A stretch of DNA of 64,000 bases from Punctularia strigosozonata HHB-11173 SS5 (Eukaryota; Basidiomycota; Agaricomycetes; Corticiales; Punctulariaceae), in NCBI RefSeq assembly GCF_000264995.1, contig NW_006767436.1, forward strand, positions 2,001,011 to 2,065,010, read 5' to 3'. The notes under the pieces were generated by a model. That model had not been told where the DNA came from. It was given only the letters and a program-made list of their open reading frames with translations, and searched no databases. Shown one piece after another: positions 1 to 11,650 of this stretch. Within the stretch, counting starts at the first letter, position 1, and the number at the start of each line of letters is the position of its first letter. The position numbers and the translations under genes were made by a program.

Positions 1-425
1 ACATCTTGGCTAAAATGTAGCCGACTATCCTTCCCTCGTCCTCAGCGACATACGAGAGCGACGGCCAAGTCAAGAGATGATATAGATCTGCAGTGCATCA
101 TATCTACCATCAGCCATGTGAATGAGGGGTCAAGCGGGGATACGCACAATATTTCATAGTGTAGTTTTCTGGGAGGTTCTGCAAGTTGCAGGCCTGCATA
201 CCCGGAAGATCGTCTACCTGGCAGACATGAACACTGCGAAGGCAGATCCAGGAATAAGATTGCGTACTCGTGCAGGTCTAATGTTCATCGCGGCACGGAG
301 TTGGACGGTGTGGATGTATATGAGTATAAGACAGGCGCTCGCGCATCTTGCTCCTTGCCTCGACCCGCGACCTGACCTCCCCTAAACTGGATTCACCCAC
401 CACGCTCTGACGCGCATTCGCGACA
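1..425. other. Upstream gap, no gene seen
   Basis: No family match or convincing exon was seen in this stretch before the Reb1-like gene. Short open frames exist on both strands but have no recognisable composition. It probably holds the promoter and 5' untranslated region of the downstream gene and perhaps the end of a gene outside the window. Confidence 0.4.
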
Positions 426-3424
426 ATGCAAGCGGAGCGATCCGAGCATGACACTCACGGAAACAAAAAACGGAAGAAACCGCACAAGTCAGACAGGCTC
501 GCCATTGCACCCGATCAAAGCATACATGAAAAGAGGTCGAAGAAAAGGAAAAGGGATGGGACCGAAGATCATATTCCCCCGCAACTACACTGCGACGCCG
601 AGGATGCTTTACAAGCGGAGAGGATGCTGGACAGGGCGGCCAGAAAGAAGAGAAAGAAGGAGGCGAAAGCAGCTCGAGCGGCAGCGTCTGGAGTCTTGTC
701 CTCTGAACAGCTTGCAGCCGCAATAGAGACAACCAATGTCCCCTTGCCTCAGGTAGAGGATACCGGCGCACAGATCGACCCTGCTCTGCTTGACGACTCG
801 TCGATCACGAAGGAGAAGATGAAGATGAAGAACAAGGACAAGGGAAGGGCGCAGGAAACGGGTCAAGACCAGGTTATGGACGAGCCTCGTCCAGAGGAAC
901 ATCACCCAGACATCATCCCCGACGAACCCTCGAAAAAGAAGAAGAAGAAGAAGAAAAAGGACAAGAAAGGCAGCGAACCTGCTGATTCCGTGCCCCAAGA
1001 CGAGCGCTCACAGACATTACCTTCCAGCGGCGTTGACGTGCATCCGAGCAGTCTCAACAATGCCGACATGGCCAACCTTGTGTCCACCACTGCAAACTCT
1101 TCTTCCATGGCTTTCCTTGCGGCCATCATGTCCGCTCTTAACGGCCAGACCGATCCTCTGGCTTACCCGCCGCCTTCTGCGAATATGGCGTCATACGCTG
1201 CCCGTAATTTTTCTTTCGGGCTTGACCATGGGCCTGGTCACGAAGCTGGTTCGAGCAGTCACCTACAGCATCCTTCTGCAGCACAGCACCTCCCGGATCC
1301 AAACATGTCTGATGTTTTCTTCAACGAACTCGCCGCGAACATGCAAGCCATGGGTGTGAACGGTGACATGACAGACCCCACCAAGATTCTGAATCTCCTA
1401 CGCAATCTCGGAGTGTCGAATCCGGGAGCTGCGATGCTCTCGTCATCGCAACCAATAGCCACCACACTCGCTGATAATCATCTTGCCCAACCTTCTTCAT
1501 CAAGGAACGAGCGTCGGAGCCATCCAGGCGGCATACGGTCCCATAGTGAGCGTGAACAGCTGGCTGTGGAGGCTGCCATGGCCCCTACCCCTATTGGCCA
1601 AAAACCTGTTACTGCAGACCAGCTTCGATCCGTGCGTGAAGGCGACGGTATCACAGCCGCGCCCGTCGCCGTTTCAGTCGGCGCTGCCCGAACCACGCGA
1701 CGCGACCACCAGCATATGCTAGCTACCAAGTGGATGAAGGCGAGCGACCTCAATGATATGGTCACCAGAGAAGGTTTGCCTCGGAGTTCTTAGTGAATCG
1801 GCGCGCCATATAATTTGACTTTCTGTTGCGTTTTAGGTCTCATTTACAAAAAGGGCAAATTCTCCGCTATCGAAGATGCACAGCTAAGAGTTGCGAAGGA
1901 GAACTATCGACTTGTGAGTCCCTACGATACCAGTATTGGTGCGATAGCTAACTGGTCGGTATGTAGCGACATAGTTTGACAAATGAAGAAGTTGACGAGC
2001 TCATTTTCAGTAAAGACAAGAAACGAGACGTCGGTTTTTGGCAAGAGCTGAGTGAGTTAGCTTGGATTGGGAGTTGATGGCAACTGAGATTTGACTTGCA
2101 CTTTCAGCCATGGCTGTTCCGCAGCGGCCCCTGAATGCCGTGTATCATCACGTACGCCGAATCACGCATCCACTGAAGAAAATGGGCAAATGGATGCCAG
2201 AGGAGGACGTGAGGTTGACACAGTGAATCAACGTTCTCCTCCCGCATCGTTGATATCGCTGACCCGGTCACACCAGAGCCGTCATGCAGCATGGTCCTCA
2301 ATGGGAGATCGTCAGTATGCAGGTGGGCCGTATGGCTTCGGATTGTCGTGATCGGTGGCGCAATCACCTCATGGAGAAAGACAAGAGAAAAATGGGCAAG
2401 TCTCCTTGCAGCTCATGTTGGGCACTATGCTGATGGTATGACTTCTCGTGACCAGGTCAATGGTCGAAGGACGAGGAAGAGGAGCTCAAGCGTATCGTCA
2501 CCGAATTGGCCCAGCTGCAAGGGAAAAGCGTTGAAGAATCCGACACCGACGTCTTCTGGACCAAAGTCAGCGAGCGGATGGACTACAAACGCAGCAGACA
2601 ACAGTGTCGCGGTAAATGGTCAGGGATATAAATCGCGGAACCTTCCGAATATACTCTGACGCGGTCACAGGACTGATGTACTTAGCAAGACCGTCAAAAC
2701 CACGGACCCGACCAGAAGGTGGTCTCAGCAGGATGCGTACATCCTTATCCGCAAGTGAGCGCGTCCCTTTTGTCCCTGCTTTTTTGCCAGTTGCTCATGG
2801 CGTGCAGAGTCGACTCTTTGAATATACGACACGATACGGAAATTGACTGGAAAACGCTCATCGATCCTTCGTGGAATCTCTTTAGCGCGCATTCTTTGCA
2901 AAGGCGATGGGGAACGATGAAAAAGAGTATTAAGGGCTGGGAGCAGATGACCCACGCCGGTAGGTCCGCCTCGGCATTCATGCCCGATTGTGTTGAACTT
3001 ACAGTGTGGCGTTGTAGAAATCATGGACATTTTGCGTCAGAAGAAAGGTCAGCCTCCGCCGCCATCTCGTCGGCAAGAGAGAAGGAAGATCACCAGTGCG
3101 GCTATCATAAACGACGACGAGGATGTAGTGGACGACATGAGCCCGACTCCCGACCGCGCCGTTGGTTCCAGCACCGGTCCAGGGACTCTAGCTGGCCAAC
3201 ATGCGCAATATGAACAGGATGTAGTAACGACGACTACGGCAGAAGTCCCGTCCGCTAGACCAGCTACCGTGGCGAAGAAATCGCCTAAACCGAAACTGAA
3301 ACCGAAAAAGAAGCTTGCATCGGCCACACCATCCCTGGTGATTAAGGATTACAGGACTTCTGCGGTTGCCGCCCCGCCAGAAGTGTTGGACTCCAGCTCT
3401 GACGAGAGCGATTCGGATGACTGA
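426..3424 (+). CDS. Reb1/TTF-I-like Myb DNA-binding protein (probable rDNA termination factor)
   Basis: Multi-exon gene of about 800 residues. The first exon (from the ATG at 426 to about 1775) encodes a long basic, low-complexity N-terminus with a run of nine lysines near residues 170-180. Later exons carry the conserved part: IYKKGKFSAIED, then KMGKWMPEEDVRLTQAV, then a Myb-type segment with PQWEIVS and DCRDRWRNHL, a further block QWSKDEEEELKRI with RSRQQCRGKW, and a last block with RRWSQQDAYILIRK and LQRRWGTMKK. The tail (from about 3008) is acidic and proline/lysine-rich, ending DSSSDESDSDD. Multiple degenerate Myb/SANT repeats with tryptophan spacing are typical of Reb1, Nsi1 and mammalian TTF-I, which bind rDNA terminators and roadblock RNA polymerase I; Reb1 also acts at RNA polymerase II promoters. 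The family call rests on the repeat arrangement; the exact orthologue (Reb1 or Nsi1) is inferred. Confidence 0.75.
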
Positions 3425-3646
3425 CCGAGTAGACTGGTAGATATATCTTTCTATGCATACGTATCATTCAGGCATCGTAGGAGTTGCGAACTGCTTTTTG
3501 TTAGGCTTCGAACACACCTGTCGTATGTACAGTCTCTTCATCGACATGGCGCAGCAGAGGCTCGGCCCGGATGATCCGACAAACATGATCTCATCTTATC
3601 TGTGGGCGTCGGCATTGTACGCTTTGCTCCAACACCTCCACTGGGC

Positions 3647-4563
3647 ATGTCTACAACATCTGCTTTCTTCTACGGCACTCTGCTCCACCCCAAGGTCTGG
3701 GCTAGGCAACGCGTTCCGGTTGACCGGAGGGTGACACAGACCCTTGTTTTTCTGCGGACGACAGATTCTAAAGCGCGTTATCGGGAACGACGGGTCGCAT
3801 CTTCAGATATGTCCTGCATTGCTTCTGGTCAGCTACGCCTTCACGCCCGCTACTTATATCGGAGCTACACTCCTGTCTACGTGGAATTGAACATCCCTTT
3901 CTCCCTAGGGATACACGCGGCACCAGATAAAGGCACACATACGCCCTCCTCCCGGATCTCAGTCTATCAAGTCTGACCTGCATTCCTCAGCATGCAGATT
4001 ATCCCGGGGTCCTGCCCTACGAGAAGAGCAGGCAGCTGCTCGGCGATGGGATCAGCGAAGATGATAAGTGTGTTCGTGGGACGCTCGTTGCCGGCCTGAC
4101 CCCTTCCGACATCAGTTTCCTGGACGTGTTTGAAGGGGACGTGCGTTAACCTCCACCCTTCTCTTTCGGAACCCATCAGATCCTCACCCGAACTCTCGAA
4201 CGTGCCCAGGAATACACGCGGGAGCCGGTCCTCGTTCATCCTCTCGGGGCTCTCGCTCCGCTCTCGGATCCGGACGACAAAACGGTGGCGCCCAGCACGC
4301 CCCCGCCGATCCCACCGTTGGACGCGCTCGCGCCTGCGGTGCCCGCTGAGACATACATCTGGGCGCGACCGATTTCGGAACTCCAGCCCGAGATCTGGTC
4401 GTACGAGACGTTCATGCGCGAGAACGCGTGGAAGTGGGTGGGAGACGGCTCGGTGGACAATGAGGATTATCTGAAGATCGAAGAGCGGCGCGCCATGAAC
4501 GGCAACATCGCCAGGATCGCCGGCGCAGGCGAGATCATTCGGGAGGAGAGTTGCACTGTATAA
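3647..4563 (+). CDS. AIG2-like / gamma-glutamylcyclotransferase-fold protein, copy A
   Basis: The start ATG at 3647 gives MSTTSAFFYGTLLHPK, with the diagnostic YGTL motif of the AIG2/GGCT fold. Suggested exons are 3647-3694, 3765-3827, 3909-3932, 3991-4140 and 4210-4563. These join HPK to ILKRVIGNDGS, then the 24-nt microexon GYTRHQIK, then HADYPGVLPYE, FLDVFEGD and EYTREPVLVHPLGAL. The intron after the microexon (3933-3990) begins with GC, not GT. The C-terminal half (AETYIWARPISELQPEIWSY) is the typical fungal extension. These proteins adopt the gamma-glutamylcyclotransferase fold, but the substrate of the fungal group is not established, so no reaction is claimed. An inverted paralog lies at 6780-7546; this copy has about 30 more residues at its C-terminus. 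Confidence 0.85.
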
Positions 4564-4771
4564 CAGAGATGAATATAATTGTGCTAAACATAGATGTAGA
4601 TGCGTAGGGGTGATTATATATATACGACAGGATGCGGTATGCGTTCCTCCACTGTTACATGAGCTCTAGCGCGCAAGAACAAGATCCGAAGAGAACCCCC
4701 AGGAGAAAAGAGAATTATATCCGAGATCATTATAGACCCTGACGACGGCTTTAAGCAGTCGTAGCAATCCT

Positions 4772-6581
4772 CTACTTCAAGTGACAGCGAACGCTGACGA
4801 GATGCGCCCTGCCGCTGTCACCATATTTAACAGTCCGTACGCGCATTGCGGCGGGGTGGTCGTCTGTATCCTCGTCCTCGTCATCCCTCTTGCCGTCTTC
4901 TATCGCGGACGTTGGGAAGTCCTTAGTCTTGGCGCCCAACACCATCGCTGTGAGTCGTTGACCATACACCTGAAGGAAGAAGGATCAGGTCCTCCGACAC
5001 TGAAAGAGGCTGGAAGGGAAAGCTTACACAACCCGTATCAGTTCCTATCGACCATCGCTTGATGTCCCAGCCTCGAGTTGCAGCATGGGCGTATACTATC
5101 ATCGAAGGCTTGCAGGGCAACGTGGCGCGCTCTATATCGAAGTCCGGACCCTGCTTGAATATACGCATGGTCGTTCGGGCCCAGGACGGTGACTCTTCGG
5201 CATCCACCAAATCAGTGGAGCTCAGGTGGCCGTAGCCCACGCATCGTTTCATCGCTGCGTTCCAGATGCTCGACCACGGCTTTCCGTCGAAGTTCTCCCT
5301 AGGAGCAAAGGTTATATGAACGAACGTGCGTAGGTGCACCAGTACCAAAAACACGCACCTCGAGACATGCCTCCCTCGTTTCACGCTGCGGATATTGAGC
5401 ACTAGTGAGGACCGCATCAGTGATGCTATCGAGACCCGGACGCTCCACAAGACGATACTACGCGAAGCGTAACTTACCGTTCCATGGAACACGGTTTTCT
5501 GGGATGTCCAACAGAGCTTCTTCTTGCATCCGGCGCAGCTTATCTTCGTCGGCTTTCTCATCATGCGAAGGAATGTGGGCTAAGGGCTGAGATGCAGCAT
5601 ACGGAGGAGTAGGCAGAAGCTTGTAGGGAAGCATGCCGCCGTGGACGAAGAAGGAATGGATGCTCGGTGCGTGGAGTATGAGAGGCAGGGACAGCAAGTA
5701 TTCGTATTCGGCTTCAGTCATATGCCTGGAACGCCATCATGCCCTGTAACAGGCGGAAGAAGTAGCGCACTCACCTGGCAATACGGTAATGCGTGTTGAA
5801 CGGCTTCCAGTCCTTGGGCAGTCTATCCCACCATTCCTGTTCCGCTCGGCCCTTGGCCTCCTTCCGCTGCTTGCGGAGCCACTTCGTCTTTGACAGGTCC
5901 TTGTTCTCTTTCCGAGCGTCCTTCCACCTCTTCTCCACACTCCGTAGCCACTTCCTACCGCCCTGCAGGCTTTCGATCCAGTTTTGCCACGAGCGCCACT
6001 CAAGGCAAGCTTGGTCCTGGTTACCCCGCACGCCGGTAATGTTGTGCGCGGCCATCCACGAGAGGACGGCATTTGATGCAGGCCCTTTCGTGAGGAAATC
6101 ACCGTGGTGGATCAGTTTATCCTTGGATGGATCGTAGTGTAGCTCCCCGAGCAACGAGCTGGAACGGGGGTTAATCCATAGGTATATGATAGGATGGTGC
6201 TTGTGCATACTGGAACGAGTGGTTCATGCCGTGGATATCTCCAACGGTAATCAAACGGCCGTGTCTTTGGTCTGAATGTGTAGGGTCAGCGGAGGTTGTC
6301 GGCACGCCACGAACGGCGCGCACCTAGTTTGAGCTCGTCGTGACTTATGGTCCGGTGATGAATTATTCTACTGAAATCAGGCAATGATTCGACTGCGATT
6401 TTTCTGAGCCTCAGAAATAACGAACGAGCGCTGAGGGCGCACCATCGCGGGTGTACGGCCACAGCGCGTGTTGAACGACAGTCACGAGCGTCGCGCCCGG
6501 TTCAAAACACAGAGTGTAGACGATGCCAACAGCGAGGAGAACTATGGGCGTTAACAAGAGCCTCCTTGGGCGCTGGGCCAT
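4772..6581 (-). CDS. Ppn2-like (PPP/ApaH-like) metallophosphatase with N-terminal membrane anchor
   Basis: The start is the ATG at 6581 (MAQRPRRLLLTP), giving a basic N-terminus followed by one hydrophobic segment (residues about 8-25), a likely type II signal anchor. Metallophosphatase motifs follow in order: VGDIHGMNHSFQ, HHGDFLTKGP, GVRGNQDQ (Gln where many relatives have His or Asp-His), VHGGMLPY and, near the end, VYAHAATRGWDIKRWS with DTGCVYGQRL. A lysine-rich helical insert lies after GNQD. The combination of a membrane anchor, GDIHG/GDFxTKG/GNxD and the RGxDIKRWSxGxDTGC block matches the fungal ApaH-like group containing yeast Ppn2, a vacuolar endopolyphosphatase. The polyphosphate substrate and vacuolar location are inferred from that relationship. 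At least five introns are present, and the stop lies at 4772-4774. Confidence 0.8.
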
Positions 6582-6779
6582 GGTACGGAGCAGAGGTGGC
6601 TTTGTCGGCAACGAGCTCGGTCCGTTATAAGACCTGCATCGCCACCGAATCGGGCATTCTCAGCGGATGGAGGCGGTGACGTCAGCGGCTTCTTCCCGCT
6701 TCCAATAATAAGTACTCTACACTCATGTTTACCGAACGCGCAACAGAACCACGACCCGTTCCCGGTCCATCCTCGGCCT

Positions 6780-7546
6780 TCACATCCATTTCCTCGCGTT
6801 TACCCGCACAAAGTCCTTGTACGACCACAACTCAGCGCGCACGCCGTCCACGCCCCATCGCCACACGTACGTCTCCGCCTCCGTCGCGGGTGCTAGTTCA
6901 GAGCGTGGTGGAAGGGCCGGAGGTGCAGCCGGAGCTACCCTTTGCTCCTCTTCATCTGCATTCGCGTCGTTCAGGGCCGCGAGCGCGCCTAACGGGTGCA
7001 CAGGCACAACCACGCGCTGGTAGGCCTGTGGAGCGTGGGTCCTCGCGACTCATATGGATACGAAGGGATGAAACACGTACAGCGCCTTCGAAGAAATCCA
7101 GAGAGCGCACGTCGGAATCGGTCAGACCCCTGACGAGCGTGCCGCGCACGCAGCGCTGCTCGGGTTCCAGGTCGCGTTCGAACAGGACGCGACTGTTTTC
7201 GTACGGGAGGATCCCTGGGTAATCGGCATGCTGAACATCCGTTAAGTCTGTAGCGGAACAAGCGTAGCACGAGTCATGCCTCAATCTGATGTCTAGTGTA
7301 ATCCTGTAGCGTACGCGGCTCAGCGCGTTTACGGTAAATTGCGACGAGTATCGATGGACTTGCCAGCAGCACCGCAGGGCATATCTCCAAGTGACTCCCG
7401 TCGTTGTTGATCACTCGCTTCAGTATCTTGGGCTGCATGAGAACCTATGTTGAATGCAGATGGACTGTGCCCTGTCTAACCTTGGGATGCAGCAAGGTAC
7501 CGTAGAAGAACGCGCTGCGAGTGGCAGTCGTGCTCGAGCTCGCCAT
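6780..7546 (-). CDS. AIG2-like / gamma-glutamylcyclotransferase-fold protein, copy B
   Basis: The start ATG at 7546 gives MASSSTTATRSAFFYGTLLHPK, similar to copy A. Predicted exons then give ILKRVINNDGSHLEICP, the 24-nt microexon DYTRHQIE (7280-7303), HADYPGILPYENSR, CVRGTLVRGLT with LDFFEGA, and AYQRVVVPVHPLGALAAL, ending ARKWM at the TGA at 6780. Length is about 178 residues. It resembles copy A over the whole core but lacks that copy's longer C-terminal tail. Both introns flanking the microexon start with GC: 7304-7363 (donor GCAAGT, the classic GC-type consensus) and 7231-7279. Its start faces the Cft2 gene across about 280 bp, so the two probably share a divergent promoter region. Enzymatic activity is not known. 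Confidence 0.82.
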
Positions 7547-7830
7547 CCGGATTGCGAGTAATATACTAATTGGTGGCTAAGTGTACAGGGATGGTGGAAG
7601 GGGGAGAGAGGACAATTTGTCTCAACAGGCGCTCTTCTCTGTTCGCAGCAAGGATCACTGATGCTAGGAATAAGTACCCGGCGCTCGAGCTCAAGAACGC
7701 GATTGTGCGCAGTGGGCACTTTGTGCCACACCCAAACCCGTGACCGGCTGTGCAACGGTTAAATAGACGCAGTCCTCGCTCTGAACACCGACCCAAGCCC
7801 ATGAGCCGGTAGCACCCTGGGTCATAGAAT

Positions 7831-10800
7831 ATGATTACATTCACGCCTCTGTCCGGCGGTGCGAAATCGACGCGCACGACGCCGCTCGCGTACCTGCTCC
7901 AGGTTGACGACGTTCGCATCCTGCTCGACTGTGGCTCTCCGGATTGGTGCCCAGAGCGCAGCCCCTCCTCCTCGGCGGTCACCACCGAGAGCTTGTCCTA
8001 TCCATGGGATGAATACTGTGATGCCCTGCGCGAGTGCGTGAAATGTGTGTTTGATCCATATCCATCAATATATTGACAGACCGTTGGAGCCAGAAACGCG
8101 CCTTCCGTTGACCTTGTCCTGCTGTCCCATGCGGACCTTGCTCATTCGGGACTGTACGCTTACGCATACTCGCGATGGGGTCTAAAAGCGCCCACGTACA
8201 CGACACTTCCTGTGCAGGCCATGGCTCGCGTAGCCACACTAGAAGACGTTGAGGGCGTACGAGACGAGGAAGACGTCGACCCACCGGAGCAGCAGGACGA
8301 GGATCAGGCAGAAGGGGACGGCGACGAGAAGGCCTTCGAAGGGGAGAAAACGAAACCTGTCCAACGAAAGACGCGCAAGTATGTTGCCACCGCGTTCGAA
8401 GTGCACGAGGCATTCGATTCGGTTAACACCCTGCGGTACTCCCAACCGTGTCATCTCCAAGGTATGCATATCAAGTACTGCTCGGACACACACTAAATTA
8501 TGTGGGAGTAGGCAAATGCCAGGGCATTACCATCACACCTTTCAACGCCGGCCACACCCTCGGTGGTGCCATATGGAAAATTCGCTCCCCCTCCGCGGGC
8601 ACTATTGTCTACGCCGTCAACCTCAATCACATGCGCGAGCGCCATTTGGACGGCACCGTACTCATCCGCCCAGGCGGTGGTGGCGTGTTTGAGCCGCTCG
8701 CGCGGCCGGACCTCCTCATCACGGATGCGGAGAGGACAAACGTGGTGAGCAGTCGAAGGAAAGATAGGGATGCGGCGTTGATAGGTACACCAGCTTTTCT
8801 TCCATCCACTCTACGATAGGACGAGTCTCTAACCGTACAACTTAACAGATACTATCACGGCCGCACTTGCTCGCCGGTCCTCGCTCTTCATGCCTTGCGA
8901 TTCGTCGACGCGTCTGCTTGAGCTGCTCGTCCTCCTTGACCAACACTGGGCATATCAACGCTTGCGATACCCGATATGTCTCCTATCGCGAACAGGTCGC
9001 GAGATGCTAACGTTTGTGCGAGCGATGATGGAGTGGCTAGGAGGCACGATCAGCAAGGAAGACGTAGGCGTAGGTGAGGATGGGCAAGGCGGAGGCAAGC
9101 AGGACAAGAGGCGGAGGCGGGTTAATGATGATGAGGAAGGCGAAGATGCGCTGGGTGCCCTAGCCTTGCGGTTCAGGTGCATTCGATTACCTCTTCATAT
9201 CCCTATGTGATATCTGACGCCTCTGAGCAGGCATCTCGAGTTCTTCCCAAACCCTCAAGCGTTGCTCAACACTTACTCGTCCAAGGATCCCAAGTTGATC
9301 CTCGCCGTCCCAGCATCGCTATCGCACGGCCCCTCGCGGGCGCTCTTCAGCACCTTCGCCGCGGTCCCGGACAATGTAATCATATTGACACAGCGTGGCG
9401 AAGAGGGCACGCTTGGGAACGACTTGTTCAAGAAATGGAACAACTCGCAGCGGGCGGAGCATAAGTGGGACAAGGGCAAAATCGGCAGCAACGTGATGTT
9501 GGACGGCAATATGATCTTGAAGGTAAACTCGATAGACGCGTCACACGAACCCTCCCGCTAACCCGGCGCCCAGATGAACTCCAAGGTTCCGCTTCAAGGC
9601 GATGAGCTCGAGGCGTTCCTGGCGAAGGAACGCGCCGCGATGGAGAAGGAAGCGGCAGAGAAGACGGCAGACGACTTCGAGCAACAGCGCATGCTCGAGG
9701 CCGACGAGGAGGACACGGATACGGACGAGGACTCGGATGACGAAGACGAGGTGGAGCGCTCGCTCGCCGCCGATGTTGCGGAGGCCGAGCCGGACCCCGA
9801 CGCGCCCGCTGGCGGCGCATTCGCGGAGCCGGGTGGTCAAAGTCGGCGGAGCAAGCGCGTGCGCGGTGTGGACGATGCCGACTGGGGGCTCGATGCCGAC
9901 GAGGGCCTCAACCGGCAGGTGCTCTCATTCGACGTTTATATCAAGGGCAACGTCTCCCGCGCAGCCTCGTTCTTCAAAAGCGCGGACGGCCAGAGCCAGC
10001 AGCGTTTCCGCATGTTCCCGTACATCGAGAAGAAGCGGCGCGTGGACGACTACGGCGAGTTGATTGACGTCGGAATGTGGCTCCGGAAGGGCAAGGTGTT
10101 TGAGGAAGAAGCAGAGAGTAATGAATCGAAGGAGCTGAAGCGTAACCAGGCCGAGGAGGAGGCCAAGGTAAGTGCTTTCGAAGCGACGTTGATTCGCATG
10201 GTAAAGCTCACGGGTTTAATACTCAGAAAATACCGAAGGAACCGCCCTCGAAGTTCGTGTCCTCAGAAGTGGAGGTACAGCTTGCATGCCGACTTCTGTT
10301 CGTCGACATGGAAGGTTTGAACGACGGACGCGCTGTGAAGACCATCGTTCCTCAAGTGAATCCGCGTAAAATGGTACGGTTCGTTCCCTGTCACCGGCGC
10401 GTTATATATTAATGTACCCCGTAGATCATTGTGCATGCACCGACGGAGGCTACAGGGAGTTTGATAGAGAGCTGTGGCAATATCCGTGCCATGACCAAGG
10501 AGATCTATGCTCCTGAACTTTTGCAAAGTGTCAGCATTGGCCAGCAGACAAATAGCTTCTCAATCTCCCTCAGTGAGGATCTCATCACCTCGATCAAGAT
10601 GTCGTCGGTCAGTGCTCCGCAGTGTTCACTCACAGTCATTGGCAGATTTGCTGATCCTTCTACAGTTCGAAGACAACGAAGTGGGCTACGTGACCGGACG
10701 TGTTGCCATACACGCCGGATCCGCCGTACCCGTGCTCGAGCCTTTGGCAGGCTCTGCCGCTACGAGGAAGACTAAGACTCTTCCCGCTCGGCCAGGCGTG

Positions 10801-11088
10801 ATTGGCATGCGCGCCCCCATCGATTTGCCCCGCTCCACGTTGATCGGCGAGCTGAAGCTTACGACCCTTAAGTCGCGATTGGCGTCCGTGGGGATCCGGG
10901 CCGAGCTCGTCGGCGAGGGTGTGCTGATTTGTGGCAAGCGCCGTAGCGCATCAGAGCCCCTGGAGGGGACTGTGGCCGTGCGGAAGAGCACCCGAGGGCA
11001 CGTAGAGCTGGAGGGCACAGCGTCGGATGTGTATTACATTGTTCGCAGAGAGATCTACAAGCTGCACGCTCTTGTTACAGCAACCTGA
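7831..11088 (+). CDS. CFT2: Cleavage and polyadenylation specificity factor subunit 2 (CPSF100/Cft2)
   Basis: The protein opens MITFTPLSGGAKSTRTTPLA with LLQVDDVRILLDCG, the standard start of CPSF100. A metallo-beta-lactamase/beta-CASP fold follows: DLVLLSHADLAHSG, then FNAGHTLGGAIWKI, RPDLLITDAERTN, the beta-CASP segment FMPCDSSTRLLELL, and FDVYIKGNVSRAASF. In the zinc-binding position the sequence is SHADLAHSG and not HxHxDH, in keeping with CPSF100 being the non-catalytic partner of the nuclease CPSF73. A highly acidic, charged insert (about 9640-9840) interrupts the domain. The C-terminal part (GYVTGRVAIHAGS, KSRLASVGIRAELVGEGVL, ending KLHALVTAT) matches the conserved tail. The product acts in the nucleus in pre-mRNA 3'-end cleavage. 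Six or more introns are implied. Confidence 0.93.
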
Positions 11089-11650
11089 ATGTATCTACGC
11101 GATGTTGTGTCAAGTACTGTATCTCTAGTGAAATTGAATGTCCTTATCGGACACTAGTCCGAAGATCTTCTTTACAATAAACACACGTTCCTGAGCCTTC
11201 ACTATCGCAAATGGGCTCCTAGCAAACACCTTGGGGTCCTGGTTTTGTTTTTCTCCTACATGGGTTTTTTTTTTTGCTGAGGGTGGGTGGGTTTAATGCA
11301 CTATCGGAACTCCCTGTGTTGACACTCGACGAGAGAGCGGCAGCTAGGTAGTGTATTGCACATAGTAGCAAGGACATGTACCTAGCTACTTACACTGTAC
11401 ACCAGTGCTGAAGCGGTGTGTCGTAGCTCACGGGAACCCGTGAAGGCATTGTGTGCGCCAAGTCGCGCTTATCAGTATCGGCAACCGGTTGTTCCTCTAT
11501 TGCGACCGCGCCGGAAAAGTACAGTATACCCACCTGGGCACTGATGCGCACGTGCATCTTCACTGAGCTTCCGGGCCTTTCGGCGTTGCTCACCTTCACC
11601 CTTTTACTCTCGGTTACTGGTCATAGCCTGGGTCCCTCGTCGCTATCGTC
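11089..11650. other. Intergenic region between Cft2 and U1-C genes
   Basis: No exon was recognised. It contains an 11-T tract at 11265-11275 followed by a GGGTGGGTGGG-like G-rich stretch. It must hold the Cft2 3' end and the U1-C promoter and 5' untranslated region. Confidence 0.5.
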
